Numbered from the stretch's first letter, positions 42,913-51,653 are shown. The stretch: DNA of 64,000 bases from Pseudomonas tritici (GCF_014268275.3 NZ_CP077084.1:248001-312000), one strand, 5' to 3'. Notes: generated by a model not told the origin, from the sequence alone. Made by a program: numbers and translations.

Positions 42913-43239
42913 TCAGTCACCACGTTTGCACAGCAGATAGGCTGCCAGCAGACCCAGTGCGCCGACAGCAACGCCGGCTGTGGTCCATGGGTGCTCTTGC
43001 GCGTAGTCACGGGTAGCAACGCTGGTTTCGCGGATTTTGACTTTGCTTTCTTCGTAGGCATCGCTGATCAGATGACGGGAGTGCTTGAGGGCATTCTCGG
43101 CATTGCTTTTCAGGGCCTTCAACGTTTTGCGCGACTCGTCGGACGCATCGTCCTTGAGGCTCTCAAGGGACTTGAGCAGGCTCGAAATCTCGGCTTCCAT
43201 GCTTTCCAGTGACGCTTTGCGTAAAGAAGTGTTGGCCAT
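42913..43239 (-). CDS. DUF883 (ElaB/YqjD) family membrane-anchored protein
   Basis: The 108-residue protein is mostly amphipathic helix rich in Lys, Glu and Ser (residues 5-75), followed by AQEHPWTTAGVAVGALGLLAAYLL, a C-terminal membrane anchor typical of the family. E. coli relatives YqjD and ElaB are stationary-phase proteins that bind ribosomes and tether them to the membrane. The gene converges on trpI and is divergent from dodecin. Confidence 0.9.
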   Translation of the reverse strand: MANTSLRKASLESMEAEISSLLKSLESLKDDASDESRKTLKALKSNAENALKHSRHLISDAYEESKVKIRETSVATRDYAQEHPWTTAGVAVGALGLLAAYLLCKRGD

Positions 43240-43394
43240 GTGGACATCTCCTGAAGTGATTGAGTGGCGTGTGTAGATACCGACTGCGGCCTATTCAAAA
43301 AGTGCAGTAAATCTGAACTTTCGAGGACGAATCGTCGCCAGAAGCAGTAGGAACATTGACTGCTACGCTCACTAGAGACCTCAGGAGAAACGCC

Positions 43395-43610
43395 ATGTCT
43401 GATCATCACACGTACAAGAAAGTCGAATTGGTGGGTTCGTCCACCACCAGCATCGAAGACGCCATCAACAACGCGGTGGCTGAAGCCAACAAGAGCATCA
43501 AGCACCTGGAATGGTTTGAGGTGACTGAAACCCGCGGCCATATCGAGAATGGCAAGGTTGCGCACTATCAGGTCACGCTCAAGGTAGGGTTCCGAATTGC
43601 CAGCAGTTGA
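43395..43610 (+). CDS. dodecin flavin-binding protein
   Basis: This 71-residue protein has the dodecin fold pattern: [59 protein letters not shown] is represented by the segments [16 protein letters not shown] and LEWFEV. The Trp in LEWFEV is the residue that stacks on bound flavin in the family. Dodecins are dodecamers that store or buffer FMN or riboflavin. CAGGAG lies 13 bp before ATG 43395. A CTACGCT element near 43363 resembles a stationary-phase -10. Confidence 0.92.
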   Translation: MSDHHTYKKVELVGSSTTSIEDAINNAVAEANKSIKHLEWFEVTETRGHIENGKVAHYQVTLKVGFRIASS

Positions 43611-43723
43611 TCCTGTGAGTTGAACTTGCTGACTGGCCGATTGCCATAACCTGCGCTACAACGTTGGGGTGCCGATGCGACAGCGTCGGCACGTTCTATT
43701 CGATCAGCGTAAGGAAGTAACGG

Positions 43724-43948
43724 ATGAAGAAGTTTCTGTTAGCAGTCGGTTTGTTGAGCATTGCAGGTACAGCCCTGGCGGCGGGCAAGCCATGCGAAGA
43801 GCTGAAAAGCGAAATCGCAGCGAAAATCGACGCCAAGGGCGCTTCAGGTTATTCGCTCGAAGTGGTGGATAAAGGCGCTTCTACCGACGCTCAAGTGGTC
43901 GGCAGCTGCGAAGGTGGTACCAAGGAAATCGTCTACAAGCGCGGTTAA
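43724..43948 (+). CDS. DUF1161 periplasmic protein (copy 1)
   Basis: This 74-residue exported protein has a signal peptide (MKKFLLAVGLLSIAGTALAA). The mature part starts GKPCEELKSEIAAKID and ends VVGSCEGGTKEIVYKR. Two Cys residues probably form a disulfide. It is a paralogue of the gene at 45814-46053. GGAAG precedes the start and a terminator follows. The function of DUF1161 is unknown. Confidence 0.9.
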   Translation: MKKFLLAVGLLSIAGTALAAGKPCEELKSEIAAKIDAKGASGYSLEVVDKGASTDAQVVGSCEGGTKEIVYKRG

Positions 43949-43965
43949 TCTCGTGCTCCAGACAT

Positions 43966-43997
43966 AAAAAACCGACGCGAGTGCGTCGGTTTTTTTT
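43966..43997. terminator. bidirectional terminator between DUF1161 and LLM genes
   Basis: The hairpin ACCGACGC-GAGT-GCGTCGGT is flanked by five or more A residues on the left and eight T residues on the right. It ends DUF1161 transcription rightward and the convergent LLM oxidoreductase leftward. Confidence 0.9.
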
Positions 43998-44007
43998 CGC
44001 TTCGGGT

Positions 44008-45009
44008 TTAGCCTTTCATGACTTGCGCGAGCAGCTCGTAGGAATGAATCCGGTCAGCATGTTCGTACAGGTCGCTGGTGAAAATCAGCTCATCGGCGCC
44101 GGTCTGCTCGATCAACACCTCCAGCTTGGCGCGAATCTTCGCCGGGCCGCCGACCATCGCCAGGCCCAGGAAGCTGCCGACCGCGTCTTTTTCATGGGGC
44201 AGCCACAGGCCGTCCATGCTGTCCACCGGTGGGCGCTGCACCAGGCTTTGGCCGCGCATCAGCGCGAGGATGCGTTGGTACACCGAAGTGGCCAGGTAGT
44301 CGGCCTGCTCATCAGTGTCTGCGGCGACCAGCGGAATGCCGAGCATCACGTAGGGTTTGTCCAGCACGGCTGAAGGCTTGAAGTGGTTGCGGTAGACGCG
44401 AATCGCTTCATGCATCAAACGCGGTGCGAAATGCGAGGCGAATGCGTAGGGCAAACCGCGTTCGCCCGCTAGTTGTGCGCTGAACAAGCTGGAACCGAGC
44501 AGCCAGACCGGCACATTGGTACCGCTGCCGGGCACCGCAATAACCCGTTGGTCAGGCGTGCGTGGGCCCAGGTAGGCCATCAGTTCGGCCACATCGTCCG
44601 GAAAATCATCCGCGCTGCCGGAACGCTCACGGCGCAGGGCGCGGGCGGTCATTTGGTCGGAGCCGGGTGCGCGGCCCAGGCCCAGGTCGATACGGCCGGG
44701 GTAGAGGCTTTCCAGGGTGCCGAACTGTTCAGCGATCACCAACGGCGCGTGGTTGGGCAGCATGACACCGCCGGAACCGACGCGGATGGTCGAGGTGCCG
44801 CCGGCCAGGTAACCCAGCAATACCGAGGTGGCAGAGCTGGCGATGCCGTCCATGTTGTGGTGTTCGGCCACCCAGAAACGGTTATAGCCAAACTTTTCCA
44901 CATGCTGGGCCAGGTCCAGGGAATTACGCAGCGCCTGCGCCGGGCTGCCGTTGGCGCGCACGGGCACGAGGTCAAGGGTCGAGAATTTTACGTCGGACAG
45001 CGATTTCAT
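44008..45009 (-). CDS. luciferase-like (LLM class) flavin-dependent oxidoreductase
   Basis: This 333-residue protein is a TIM-barrel flavin-dependent monooxygenase of the bacterial-luciferase superfamily. It has [45 protein letters not shown] and [13 protein letters not shown], the segments typical of the MsnO8/YhbW subgroup. The start [17 protein letters not shown] was chosen over an upstream ATG that would add a basic leader. It is divergent from osmC. The substrate is unknown. Confidence 0.9.
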   Translation of the reverse strand: MKSLSDVKFSTLDLVPVRANGSPAQALRNSLDLAQHVEKFGYNRFWVAEHHNMDGIASSATSVLLGYLAGGTSTIRVGSGGVMLPNHAPLVIAEQFGTLESLYPGRIDLGLGRAPGSDQMTARALRRERSGSADDFPDDVAELMAYLGPRTPDQRVIAVPGSGTNVPVWLLGSSLFSAQLAGERGLPYAFASHFAPRLMHEAIRVYRNHFKPSAVLDKPYVMLGIPLVAADTDEQADYLATSVYQRILALMRGQSLVQRPPVDSMDGLWLPHEKDAVGSFLGLAMVGGPAKIRAKLEVLIEQTGADELIFTSDLYEHADRIHSYELLAQVMKG

Positions 45010-45226
45010 AAGCCTGCTTCTCCAATGGGGGCGCAGGCTTCTTAGACGAACCAAAACCTGCCGCTTCATGTGCATGGTCTATGCAATGAGGGCATATACC
45101 CGAGATTCAATAGCGGAATGGAAATTTCCTACTAAATTGCTAGGTTTCTCCGACAAGATGAACTTTGCCACGCCAACTATCCTCAGAACCCTTACTGAAG
45201 CAAAACCACCGTTCGAGGAGACCGCT

Positions 45227-45658
45227 ATGAGTATCGTTAAAAAAGCATCCGCGCATTGGGAAGGTGACCTGAAGACTGGCCTGGGTTCCATTTCTACGGA
45301 GACCGGCGTATTGCGTGAAGCACCTTACGGCTTCAAGGCCCGTTTCGAAGGCGGCAAAGGCACCAACCCTGAAGAATTGATTGGCGCGGCCCACGCTGGC
45401 TGTTTCTCCATGGCGTTTTCCATGATTCTCGGCGACGCCGGGCTCAAGGCTGACAGCATCGACACCCAGGCTGACGTCACGCTGGATCAGGTCGAGGGTG
45501 GTTTTGCGATCACCGCCGTGCACTTGACCCTCAAGGCCAAGATCCCAGGCGCGAGCCAGGCGCAGTTCGATGAGCTGAGCAAGAAGGCCAAGGAAGGATG
45601 CCCGGTGTCCAAGGTGTTGAATGCGACCATCACCCTGGATGGCACGCTGGTTAACTGA
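45227..45658 (+). CDS. osmC: OsmC-family peroxiredoxin
   Basis: The 143-residue protein starts MSIVKKASAHWEGDLKTGLGSIST, typical of OsmC rather than Ohr. OsmC reduces organic hydroperoxides. The two reactive cysteines lie in IGAAHAGCFSMAFSM and EGCPVSKVL. GAGGAG at 45215-45220 fixes the start, and a longer frame upstream is rejected. The gene is divergent from the LLM oxidoreductase, with a 217-bp gap containing the palindrome GGAAATTTCC at 45120-45129. Osmotic and stationary-phase control is usual for the family. Confidence 0.92.
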   Translation: MSIVKKASAHWEGDLKTGLGSISTETGVLREAPYGFKARFEGGKGTNPEELIGAAHAGCFSMAFSMILGDAGLKADSIDTQADVTLDQVEGGFAITAVHLTLKAKIPGASQAQFDELSKKAKEGCPVSKVLNATITLDGTLVN

Positions 45659-45672
45659 CACAGCAGATCCAA

Positions 45673-45708
45673 TGTGGGAGCTGGCGTGTGTGGGAGCCAG
45701 CTCCCACA
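45673..45708. repeat. compact REP palindrome after osmC
   Basis: TGTGGGAGCTGGC at 45673-45685 and its exact complement at 45696-45708 enclose only 10 bp. It is a shortened version of the GTGGGAGCTGGCTTGCC doublet and would form a strong hairpin in the osmC transcript. Confidence 0.85.
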
Positions 45709-45813
45709 CTTAGTTATGCGTTAAATCAGAACTCGTGTTTCACAAATGTGGTCCTATAGCCATTGCAGCCTTAGCCGCACACTCGTGCGCAATGCATTCA
45801 GGGAGCTTCACAC

Positions 45814-46053
45814 ATGAAACGTTTTGCCTTGGCGATCATCTGCGGTGTATTGGCCACATCGGCTGTGGCCGCTCCGAAAGATTGTGAAGAGCTCAGGAAA
45901 GAGATCGAGGTAAAGATCCAGGCCAAGGCTATTCCCTCCTACACCCTGGAAATCATTACCGCCGAAGAAGCCAAGAATCACGACAGCGCCATGCTTGTCG
46001 GTTCGTGCGAAAACGGTACCAAGCGTATCGTCTACCAGAAGAACAACGACTGA
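45814..46053 (+). CDS. DUF1161 periplasmic protein (copy 2)
   Basis: This 79-residue exported protein has a signal peptide (MKRFALAIICGVLATSAVAA) and a mature part starting PKDCEELRKEIEVKIQAK. The second Cys is in VGSCENGTKRIVYQ. It shares the CEEL, KI.AK, VGSC and GTK.IVY pattern with the gene at 43724, with a five-residue insertion (EEAKNHDS region). The stop codon directly abuts the stop of the convergent lipoprotein gene. Confidence 0.9.
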   Translation: MKRFALAIICGVLATSAVAAPKDCEELRKEIEVKIQAKAIPSYTLEIITAEEAKNHDSAMLVGSCENGTKRIVYQKNND

Positions 46054-46476
46054 TCAGATGCAGTTGACGCTGCGTTCTTCCGCGAGCAACTGACGTGCCG
46101 AGTCATACAGCCGGATATTAGGTGTGAAGGCCAGCGAGCGCCCTTCCAGCACATAGCGCTGGCCAGCCTGGAAGTGGTCGTATTGCAGGGTCATGAAGCA
46201 GGTGCGATACATCATCGAGCTGAGTCCGCCCAGGCCACCGCCTGCGGGCACTTCAAAATCGAAGCGCACCATTAATTCGTGACTGCCGGGCGGCATTTGG
46301 AAGTAACGCCCATCATTCAGGTTCTTACCGTCCAAACGCTGTGCCATCACCAGCCTGGACCCCGGCGTCGGCGTCGTGAAATCGACCCAGGCCTGTTGCG
46401 GGTCTGCCGGTGGCACAGGGGTTGTGGTGCAGGCACTGAGGAACAGGGCGGCGACGGGAAGCAAGAGCTGACGCAT
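46054..46476 (-). CDS. hypothetical lipoprotein
   Basis: This 140-residue protein has a lipoprotein signal, MRQLLLPVAALFLSACTTTP, with lipobox LSAC and acylation at Cys16. The mature part contains a beta-rich domain with PPGSHELMVRFDFEV and a Cys-containing RTCFMTLQYDHFQAGQRYVLEGR. No family function is recognised. It converges on the second DUF1161 gene with no spacer and is divergent from the aminopeptidase gene at 46619. Confidence 0.8.
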   Translation of the reverse strand: MRQLLLPVAALFLSACTTTPVPPADPQQAWVDFTTPTPGSRLVMAQRLDGKNLNDGRYFQMPPGSHELMVRFDFEVPAGGGLGGLSSMMYRTCFMTLQYDHFQAGQRYVLEGRSLAFTPNIRLYDSARQLLAEERSVNCI

Positions 46477-46618
46477 GGCAGGCACTCAACGGGATGAGAG
46501 AATTAAGCCTGGCGCCGACGGCAACAGACTCCCTATGAGTATAAACACGTCATGCCATGAAAAAATTCCACGCAGGCGCGATAGTCTGGCGGGCAGATTT
46601 CCCAGGAGCGGTCGGGGC

Positions 46619-47662
46619 ATGGTCAGGCGTTTTCTTCCAGGGCTGATGGTGGTGGTGCTCAGCGGCTGCTCGAGCGTGAGCTATTACAGCCAATTGGCGA
46701 GTGGCCAGTGGCAATTGCTGCGGGCCCGGGAGCCAGTGGCGCAGGTTATCGCCGACCCTTTCCGCCCACCGCTGCTGCGCGAGCACCTGGCGCAATCACA
46801 AAAAGCGCGAACGTTCGCCAGTGAACATCTGCGCCTGCCTGACAACCAGAGTTACCGGCTGTACGCCGATATCGGCCGGCCTTATGTGGTCTGGAATGTC
46901 TTCGCCACGCAAGAATTTTCCCTTTCACCTGAAACCCATTGCTTCCCCATTGCCGGTTGCGTGGCCTATCGCGGCTACTACAACCAGGGCGCGGCGCGGG
47001 GCGAGGCGGCGTTGTTGAAGCAGCGGGGCATGGATGTGTCGATTGGCGGCGTCGAGGCTTACTCCACGCTGGGTTGGTTCAACGACCCGATCATGAATTC
47101 GATGATGAATTGGGGCGATGAACGCCTGGCCACGCTGATTTTTCATGAGCTGGCGCACCAGCGCTTCTATGTGAAGGACGACACCGAGTTCAATGAGTCG
47201 TTTGCCACGTTCGTTGAGCAGGAAGGCACTCGCCAATGGCGAGCCGCGCGAGGTTTGGCACCGCTTAGCAACGCATCACTGCAGCAGCGCGACCAATTTA
47301 TCCGCCTGATTCTCGACACCCGTAAACGCCTGGAAGCGCTCTACGCCAAGCCCTTGGCGGCCGACGTGATGCGCCAGGCCAAGGCCGCGCAGTTCGAGCG
47401 CTTGCGCAGTGATTACCGACAATTGCGCGATAGCCAGTGGGGCGGTGATAAGCGGTATGACGCCTGGATCAACCAGCCGATGAACAATGCGCGGCTGTTG
47501 CCGTTTGGGTTGTATGACAGGTGGGTACCGGCGTTTGCGGCGTTGTTTGCGCAGGAGGGTGGGGATTGGGTGAGGTTTTATGCGGCGGTGGAGAAGATGG
47601 GCGGGTTGCCGGTGGAGCAGCGTAGAGCAGCGTTGAAACAGTTGGAAGGTGTTGGGCTTTAG
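46619..47662 (+). CDS. lipoprotein zinc aminopeptidase-like protein (COG4324 type)
   Basis: The 347-residue protein starts MVRRFLPGLMVVVLSGCSSVSYY; the lipobox LSGC predicts a lipid-anchored envelope protein. The metalloprotease motif IFHELAHQRFYVKDDTEFNESFATFVEQEG supplies HExxH-type zinc ligands and a downstream Glu. The family is annotated as predicted aminopeptidase. ATG 46619 has AGGAG 10 bp upstream; a longer frame starts before the signal peptide and is rejected. The terminal codons are G-rich. A mixed REP element follows. Confidence 0.85.
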   Translation: MVRRFLPGLMVVVLSGCSSVSYYSQLASGQWQLLRAREPVAQVIADPFRPPLLREHLAQSQKARTFASEHLRLPDNQSYRLYADIGRPYVVWNVFATQEFSLSPETHCFPIAGCVAYRGYYNQGAARGEAALLKQRGMDVSIGGVEAYSTLGWFNDPIMNSMMNWGDERLATLIFHELAHQRFYVKDDTEFNESFATFVEQEGTRQWRAARGLAPLSNASLQQRDQFIRLILDTRKRLEALYAKPLAADVMRQAKAAQFERLRSDYRQLRDSQWGGDKRYDAWINQPMNNARLLPFGLYDRWVPAFAALFAQEGGDWVRFYAAVEKMGGLPVEQRRAALKQLEGVGL

Positions 47663-47667
47663 GGCCT

Positions 47668-47750
47668 CATCGCAGGCAAGCCAGCTCCCACAATAGACCG
47701 ATTTCCAGCATGAGAATGCGGTCGAATGTGGGAGCGGGCTTGCTCGCGAA
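47668..47750. repeat. mixed REP doublet
   Basis: The left arm (47668-47692) is the complement of the GTGGGAGCTGGCTTGCC-type unit. The right arm (47728-47750) is a GTGGGAGCGGGCTTGCTCGC-type unit. The two arms therefore come from different REP subfamilies. The element lies between convergent genes. Confidence 0.85.
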
Positions 47751-47757
47751 GGCTATT

Positions 47758-48417
47758 TCAGCTGCGCGGCATAAACGCCTGATGCATCTCGGCCAATGTC
47801 TCAAAATGCCAAGTCGGCGCCTCGGCATTCAACTCCTCGAAACTGCCAAACCCATACCCCACCGCCGCCGAATCCAGCCCGTTGCTGCGCGCGCCGACCA
47901 GGTCATGCTTGCGATCACCAATCATCAAGGTGGTGGCCGGGTCCAGGCCTTCCTCACTGATCAGGTGGGCGATTAACTCGACCTTATTGGTGCGCGTGCC
48001 GTCCAGCTCGCTGCCGTAAATCACTTTAAAATGCCTGGCAAAATCGAAGTGCCGGGCGATCTCGCGGGCAAACACCCAAGGCTTGGACGTCGCCACATAC
48101 AGTTGGCGGCCCTGGCTATTCAAGTCCTCCAACAGTGGCATCACGCCGTCAAACACGCGGTTTTCGTATAAGCCGGTGACTTTGAAACGCTCGCGATAGA
48201 AATTCACTGCCTCCCAGGCCTTGGCTTCATCGAAGTCGTAGAACTGCATAAAGGCTTGCAGCAACGGCGGGCCGATAAAATGTTCCAGCTTTGTCAGGTC
48301 TGGCTCGTCGATACCCAGCTTGCCGAGGGCGTATTGGATCGAACGGGTGATGCCCTCGCGCGGGTCGGTGAGGGTGCCGTCCAGGTCAAACAGGACGGTT
48401 TGGTAGGGCAGGCTCAT
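47758..48417 (-). CDS. HAD-family phosphatase, phosphoglycolate-phosphatase-like
   Basis: This 219-residue HAD-superfamily hydrolase has the nucleophile motif VLFDLDGTLTDPREG (Asp near residue 11), an alpha-helical cap (about 18-85), VATSKPWVFA and the C-terminal MIGDRKHDLVGARSNGLDSAAVGYGFG. It resembles Gph, but the small-molecule substrate cannot be assigned. It overlaps the gamma-carbonic anhydrase gene by 4 bp (ATGA), so both are translated from one message. Confidence 0.88.
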   Translation of the reverse strand: MSLPYQTVLFDLDGTLTDPREGITRSIQYALGKLGIDEPDLTKLEHFIGPPLLQAFMQFYDFDEAKAWEAVNFYRERFKVTGLYENRVFDGVMPLLEDLNSQGRQLYVATSKPWVFAREIARHFDFARHFKVIYGSELDGTRTNKVELIAHLISEEGLDPATTLMIGDRKHDLVGARSNGLDSAAVGYGFGSFEELNAEAPTWHFETLAEMHQAFMPRS

Positions 48418-48956
48418 CGGTCGAATCCTTCAGCCAGGTGCAGGTCTTTGAGCTTCACGTAGTTCGCGGCGCTGTAGGTGAAAAAGGCGCGCTCCTTGTC
48501 AGTCAACGCGCGGACTTGTTTAACCGGGCTGCCAACATACAAAAAACCGCTTTCGAGCTTCTTGCCCGGTGGCACCAGGCTGCCGGCGCCGATGATCACG
48601 TCATCTTCCACCACCGCGCCGTCCATCACGATGCTGCCCATGCCGATCAGGATGCGGTTGCCCACGGTGCAACCGTGCAACATGACTTTGTGGGCGATGG
48701 TCACATCGTCGCCGATCAACAACGGGAAACCGTCCGGGTTGAACGGCCCGGCGTGAGTGATGTGCAATACGCAGCCATCCTGCACGCTGGTGCGTACACC
48801 GATCCGGATGCGGTGCATGTCGCCGCGAATCACCGTCAGTGGCCAAACCGAGCTGTCGGTGCCGATTTCGACATCGCCGATCACCACCGCCGAAATATCG
48901 ACAAAAGCCCCGGCGCCCAGGGTTGGCGTGTGGTTCTGATAGGTGCGAAGGGTCAC
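48414..48956 (-). CDS. gamma-carbonic-anhydrase-family protein
   Basis: This 180-residue left-handed beta-helix hexapeptide protein starts at GTG 48956 (TLRTYQNHTPTLGAGAFVD), preceded by AGAGAGAGG. Repeats run from VDISAVVIGDVEIGTDSSVWPLTVIRGD through IAHKVMLHGCTVGNRILIGMGSIVMDGAVV. Potential zinc-binding His residues occur in VLHITHAG and IAHKVMLHG. Many homologues (YrdA/PaaY-like) show weak or no carbonic anhydrase activity. It is divergent from prlC and overlaps the HAD gene. Confidence 0.9.
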   Translation of the reverse strand: MTLRTYQNHTPTLGAGAFVDISAVVIGDVEIGTDSSVWPLTVIRGDMHRIRIGVRTSVQDGCVLHITHAGPFNPDGFPLLIGDDVTIAHKVMLHGCTVGNRILIGMGSIVMDGAVVEDDVIIGAGSLVPPGKKLESGFLYVGSPVKQVRALTDKERAFFTYSAANYVKLKDLHLAEGFDR

Positions 48957-49057
48957 GATAGCCTCTCTCTCTTCTGCTGATAGCTGCGGTGGGTGTTGAT
49001 TGTAATTAAGATGGCCCCATCTTTGTCTTATCAGTTTCTTCAGCCAAGGTGCCAACC

Positions 49058-51109
49058 GTGAGCGCGAACAACCCTCTTCTGCAGTCCTACGACCTGCCGC
49101 CGTTCTCGGCGATCCGTGCCGAGCACGTCCAGCCGGCCATCGAACAGATCCTTGCCGATAACCGTGTTGCCATCGAAGGCATCCTGCAAAGCCAGGGGAA
49201 AAATCCGACGTGGGCCGGCCTGGTCCTGGCGATGGATGAATTGAACGACCGCCTGGGCGCCGCCTGGAGCCCGGTCAGCCACCTCAACGCCGTGTGCAAC
49301 AGCGCTGAACTGCGCGAAGCCTATGAGGGCTGCCTGCCCGCGTTGAGCGCCTATTCCACCGAGATGGGCCAGAACCGCGCGCTGTTCCAGGCTTTTGAAG
49401 CCCTCGCCAATAGCCCGGAAGCTGCCGGTTTCGACGTGGCGCAAAAAACCATCCTGGAACACGCCCTGCGTGATTTCCGCCTGTCGGGCATCGATTTGCC
49501 GCCGGAACAGCAAAAGCGCTACGCCGAAGTGCAAAGCAAGCTGTCCGAGCTGGGCAGCAAGTTCTCCAACCAGTTGCTCGATGCTACCCAGGCCTGGACC
49601 AAGCACGTTACCGAGGAAGCCACGCTCGCCGGCCTGACCGACTCGGCCAAGGCGCAAATGGCTGCCGCTGCCCAGGCCAAGGGCCTCGACGGTTGGTTGA
49701 TCACCCTCGAATTCCCCAGCTACTACGCGGTAATGACCTACGCCCAGGATCGCGCGCTGCGTGAAGAAGTCTACGCGGCGTACTGCACCCGCGCGTCGGA
49801 CCAAGGCCCGAATGCCTGTCAGAACGATAACGGCCCGGTGATGGAACAGATCCTCGACTTGCGTCAGGAGCTTGCCCAATTGCTGGGCTACGCGTCCTTC
49901 TCGGAGTTGAGCCTGGCCACCAAAATGGCCGAGTCCAGCGACCAGGTGCTCAGCTTCCTGCGTGACCTGGCCAAGCGCAGCAAACCGTTTGCCGCCCAAG
50001 ACCTGCAACAGCTCAAGGCTTATGCCGCCGAACAAGGCTGCGCCGACCTGCAAAGCTGGGACAGCGGTTTCTACGGCGAGAAGCTGCGTGAGCAGCGTTA
50101 CAGCGTGTCCCAGGAAGCCCTGCGCGCCTACTTCCCCATCGACAAAGTGCTCGGCGGCCTGTTCGCGATCGTCCAGCGTCTGTACGGCATCGAGATCGCC
50201 GAGCAAAAAGGCTTCGACACCTGGCACCCGGATGTCCGCCTGTTTGAAATCAAGGAAAACGGCCAGCACGTCGGCCGCTTCTTCTTCGACCTGTACGCCC
50301 GCGCCAACAAGCGTGGCGGTGCCTGGATGGACGGCGCGCGCGACCGTCGCCGCACCGTAGACGGTGTACTGCAAAGCCCGGTGGCCAACCTGGTGTGCAA
50401 CTTCACCCCGGCCGACAGCGGCAAGCCTGCCCTGCTGACCCATGATGAAGTCACCACGCTGTTCCACGAATTCGGCCACGGCCTGCATCACTTGCTGACC
50501 CGCGTCGAGCATGCCGGTGTGTCCGGCATCAACGGCGTGGCCTGGGATGCGGTGGAGTTGCCGAGCCAGTTCATGGAGAACTGGTGCTGGGAGCCGGAAG
50601 GCCTGGCGCTGATCTCTGGCCATTACGAAACCGGCGAGCCGCTGCCCCAGGACCTGCTGGAAAAAATGCTCGCGGCGAAGAACTTCCAGTCCGGCCTGAT
50701 GATGGTGCGCCAGCTGGAATTCTCGCTGTTCGACTTCGAACTGCATGCCACCCACGGGGATGGCCGCAGCGTGGCGCAAGTGCTGGAAGGCGTGCGCGAT
50801 GAAGTCTCGGTGATGCGTCCGCCGGCCTACAACCGCTTCCCCAACAGCTTTGCGCACATCTTCGCCGGGGGTTATGCGGCGGGTTACTACAGCTACAAAT
50901 GGGCTGAAGTGCTCTCGGCGGATGCCTTCTCCAAGTTTGAAGAAGACGGCGTACTCAATGCCGAAACCGGCCGTGCTTTTCGCGAGGCGATCCTGGCTCG
51001 TGGCGGTTCCCAGGCGCCGATGGTGCTGTTCGTCGACTTCCGCGGACGTGCGCCGTCGATTGACGCACTCTTGCGCCACAGCGGCCTGAGTGAGGACGCG
51101 GCAGCATGA
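49058..51109 (+). CDS. prlC: oligopeptidase A
   Basis: PrlC (OpdA) is a cytoplasmic M3-family zinc peptidase that degrades signal peptides and short peptides. The 683-residue protein starts at GTG 49058 (SANNPLLQSYDLPPFSAIRAEHVQPAI); an in-frame GTG 9 bp upstream overlaps the ribosome-binding AAGG and is less likely. The zinc motif is LFHEFGHGLHHLL near residue 468, with the third ligand in WDAVELPSQFMENW. It overlaps the zinc-ribbon gene by 4 bp. Confidence 0.96.
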   Translation: MSANNPLLQSYDLPPFSAIRAEHVQPAIEQILADNRVAIEGILQSQGKNPTWAGLVLAMDELNDRLGAAWSPVSHLNAVCNSAELREAYEGCLPALSAYSTEMGQNRALFQAFEALANSPEAAGFDVAQKTILEHALRDFRLSGIDLPPEQQKRYAEVQSKLSELGSKFSNQLLDATQAWTKHVTEEATLAGLTDSAKAQMAAAAQAKGLDGWLITLEFPSYYAVMTYAQDRALREEVYAAYCTRASDQGPNACQNDNGPVMEQILDLRQELAQLLGYASFSELSLATKMAESSDQVLSFLRDLAKRSKPFAAQDLQQLKAYAAEQGCADLQSWDSGFYGEKLREQRYSVSQEALRAYFPIDKVLGGLFAIVQRLYGIEIAEQKGFDTWHPDVRLFEIKENGQHVGRFFFDLYARANKRGGAWMDGARDRRRTVDGVLQSPVANLVCNFTPADSGKPALLTHDEVTTLFHEFGHGLHHLLTRVEHAGVSGINGVAWDAVELPSQFMENWCWEPEGLALISGHYETGEPLPQDLLEKMLAAKNFQSGLMMVRQLEFSLFDFELHATHGDGRSVAQVLEGVRDEVSVMRPPAYNRFPNSFAHIFAGGYAAGYYSYKWAEVLSADAFSKFEEDGVLNAETGRAFREAILARGGSQAPMVLFVDFRGRAPSIDALLRHSGLSEDAAA

Positions 51110-51381
51110 GCGAAGGGCCTGTGATTACCAAAAAGCAATTCATCGCCGGGGCGGTCTGCCCGGCGTGCAGCGAGCCGGACAAGTTGAAAATGTGGACCGA
51201 GGACAACGTGCCGCATCGCGAGTGCGTGGCCTGCGGTTATACCGACACACTGAATGACCAGGGTCTGTCGGTGCCCAAGGAATTGGGTACGCGGGTCAAC
51301 ACCTCAGCGTTGAAAGCGCCGGCTGATCCTAAAATTCAAGCCGTACAGTTTTTCCCCAACCCGAAGCTGAAAAAAGAGTAG
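51106..51381 (+). CDS. YheV-family zinc-ribbon protein
   Basis: This 91-residue protein contains CPACSEPDKLKMWTEDNVPHRECVACGY, two CxxC pairs that form a zinc ribbon. Its start overlaps the prlC stop (ATGA), a coupling typical of Pseudomonas. The family has no established function; the fixed link with oligopeptidase A suggests a shared role in peptide turnover, which is inference. Confidence 0.88.
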   Translation: MSEGPVITKKQFIAGAVCPACSEPDKLKMWTEDNVPHRECVACGYTDTLNDQGLSVPKELGTRVNTSALKAPADPKIQAVQFFPNPKLKKE

Positions 51382-51400
51382 GCGTCATACGCTGATCTAA

Positions 51401-51516
51401 TGTGGGAGCAGCTTGTGTGGGCGCTGGCTTGCCTGCGATAGCATCACCTCGGTCTGATAGGACGACTAAGGTGTTTGCATCGCAGGCAAATCAGCTCCCA
51501 CACAAGCTGCTCCCAC
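51401..51516. repeat. extended, nested REP doublet
   Basis: Arms at 51401-51440 and 51477-51516 pair over about 38 bp with three or so mismatches. Each arm contains a REP core (GTGGGAGCTGGCTTGCC type) preceded by an extra palindromic unit GTGGGAGCAGCTT. The structure looks like one repeat head joined to a second. It fills much of the gap between the YheV-like and gluconate dehydrogenase genes. Confidence 0.85.
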
Positions 51517-51653
51517 TTTTTTTGCCTGCATTTATTCGACTTAGGTCGCTGAATCGATTCCCCTTATCCTTAGCCTGCTATCATTTGTAACTATTGATTG
51601 CCAAAAAGCTCACTAGAAGCTGATAACCCGTGACCAAATGATGAGGTGCCACC

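Noticed and set aside
45120..45129. Palindrome GGAAATTTCC between the LLM oxidoreductase and osmC as an operator
   Set aside because: Ten bases of A/T-centred symmetry in a 217-bp gap are weak evidence; mentioned only in the osmC entry.
49040..51079. Long minus-strand reading frame (about 680 codons) opposite prlC
   Set aside because: It is antisense to a clearly conserved peptidase gene, has no recognisable domain and arises from high GC at third codon positions.
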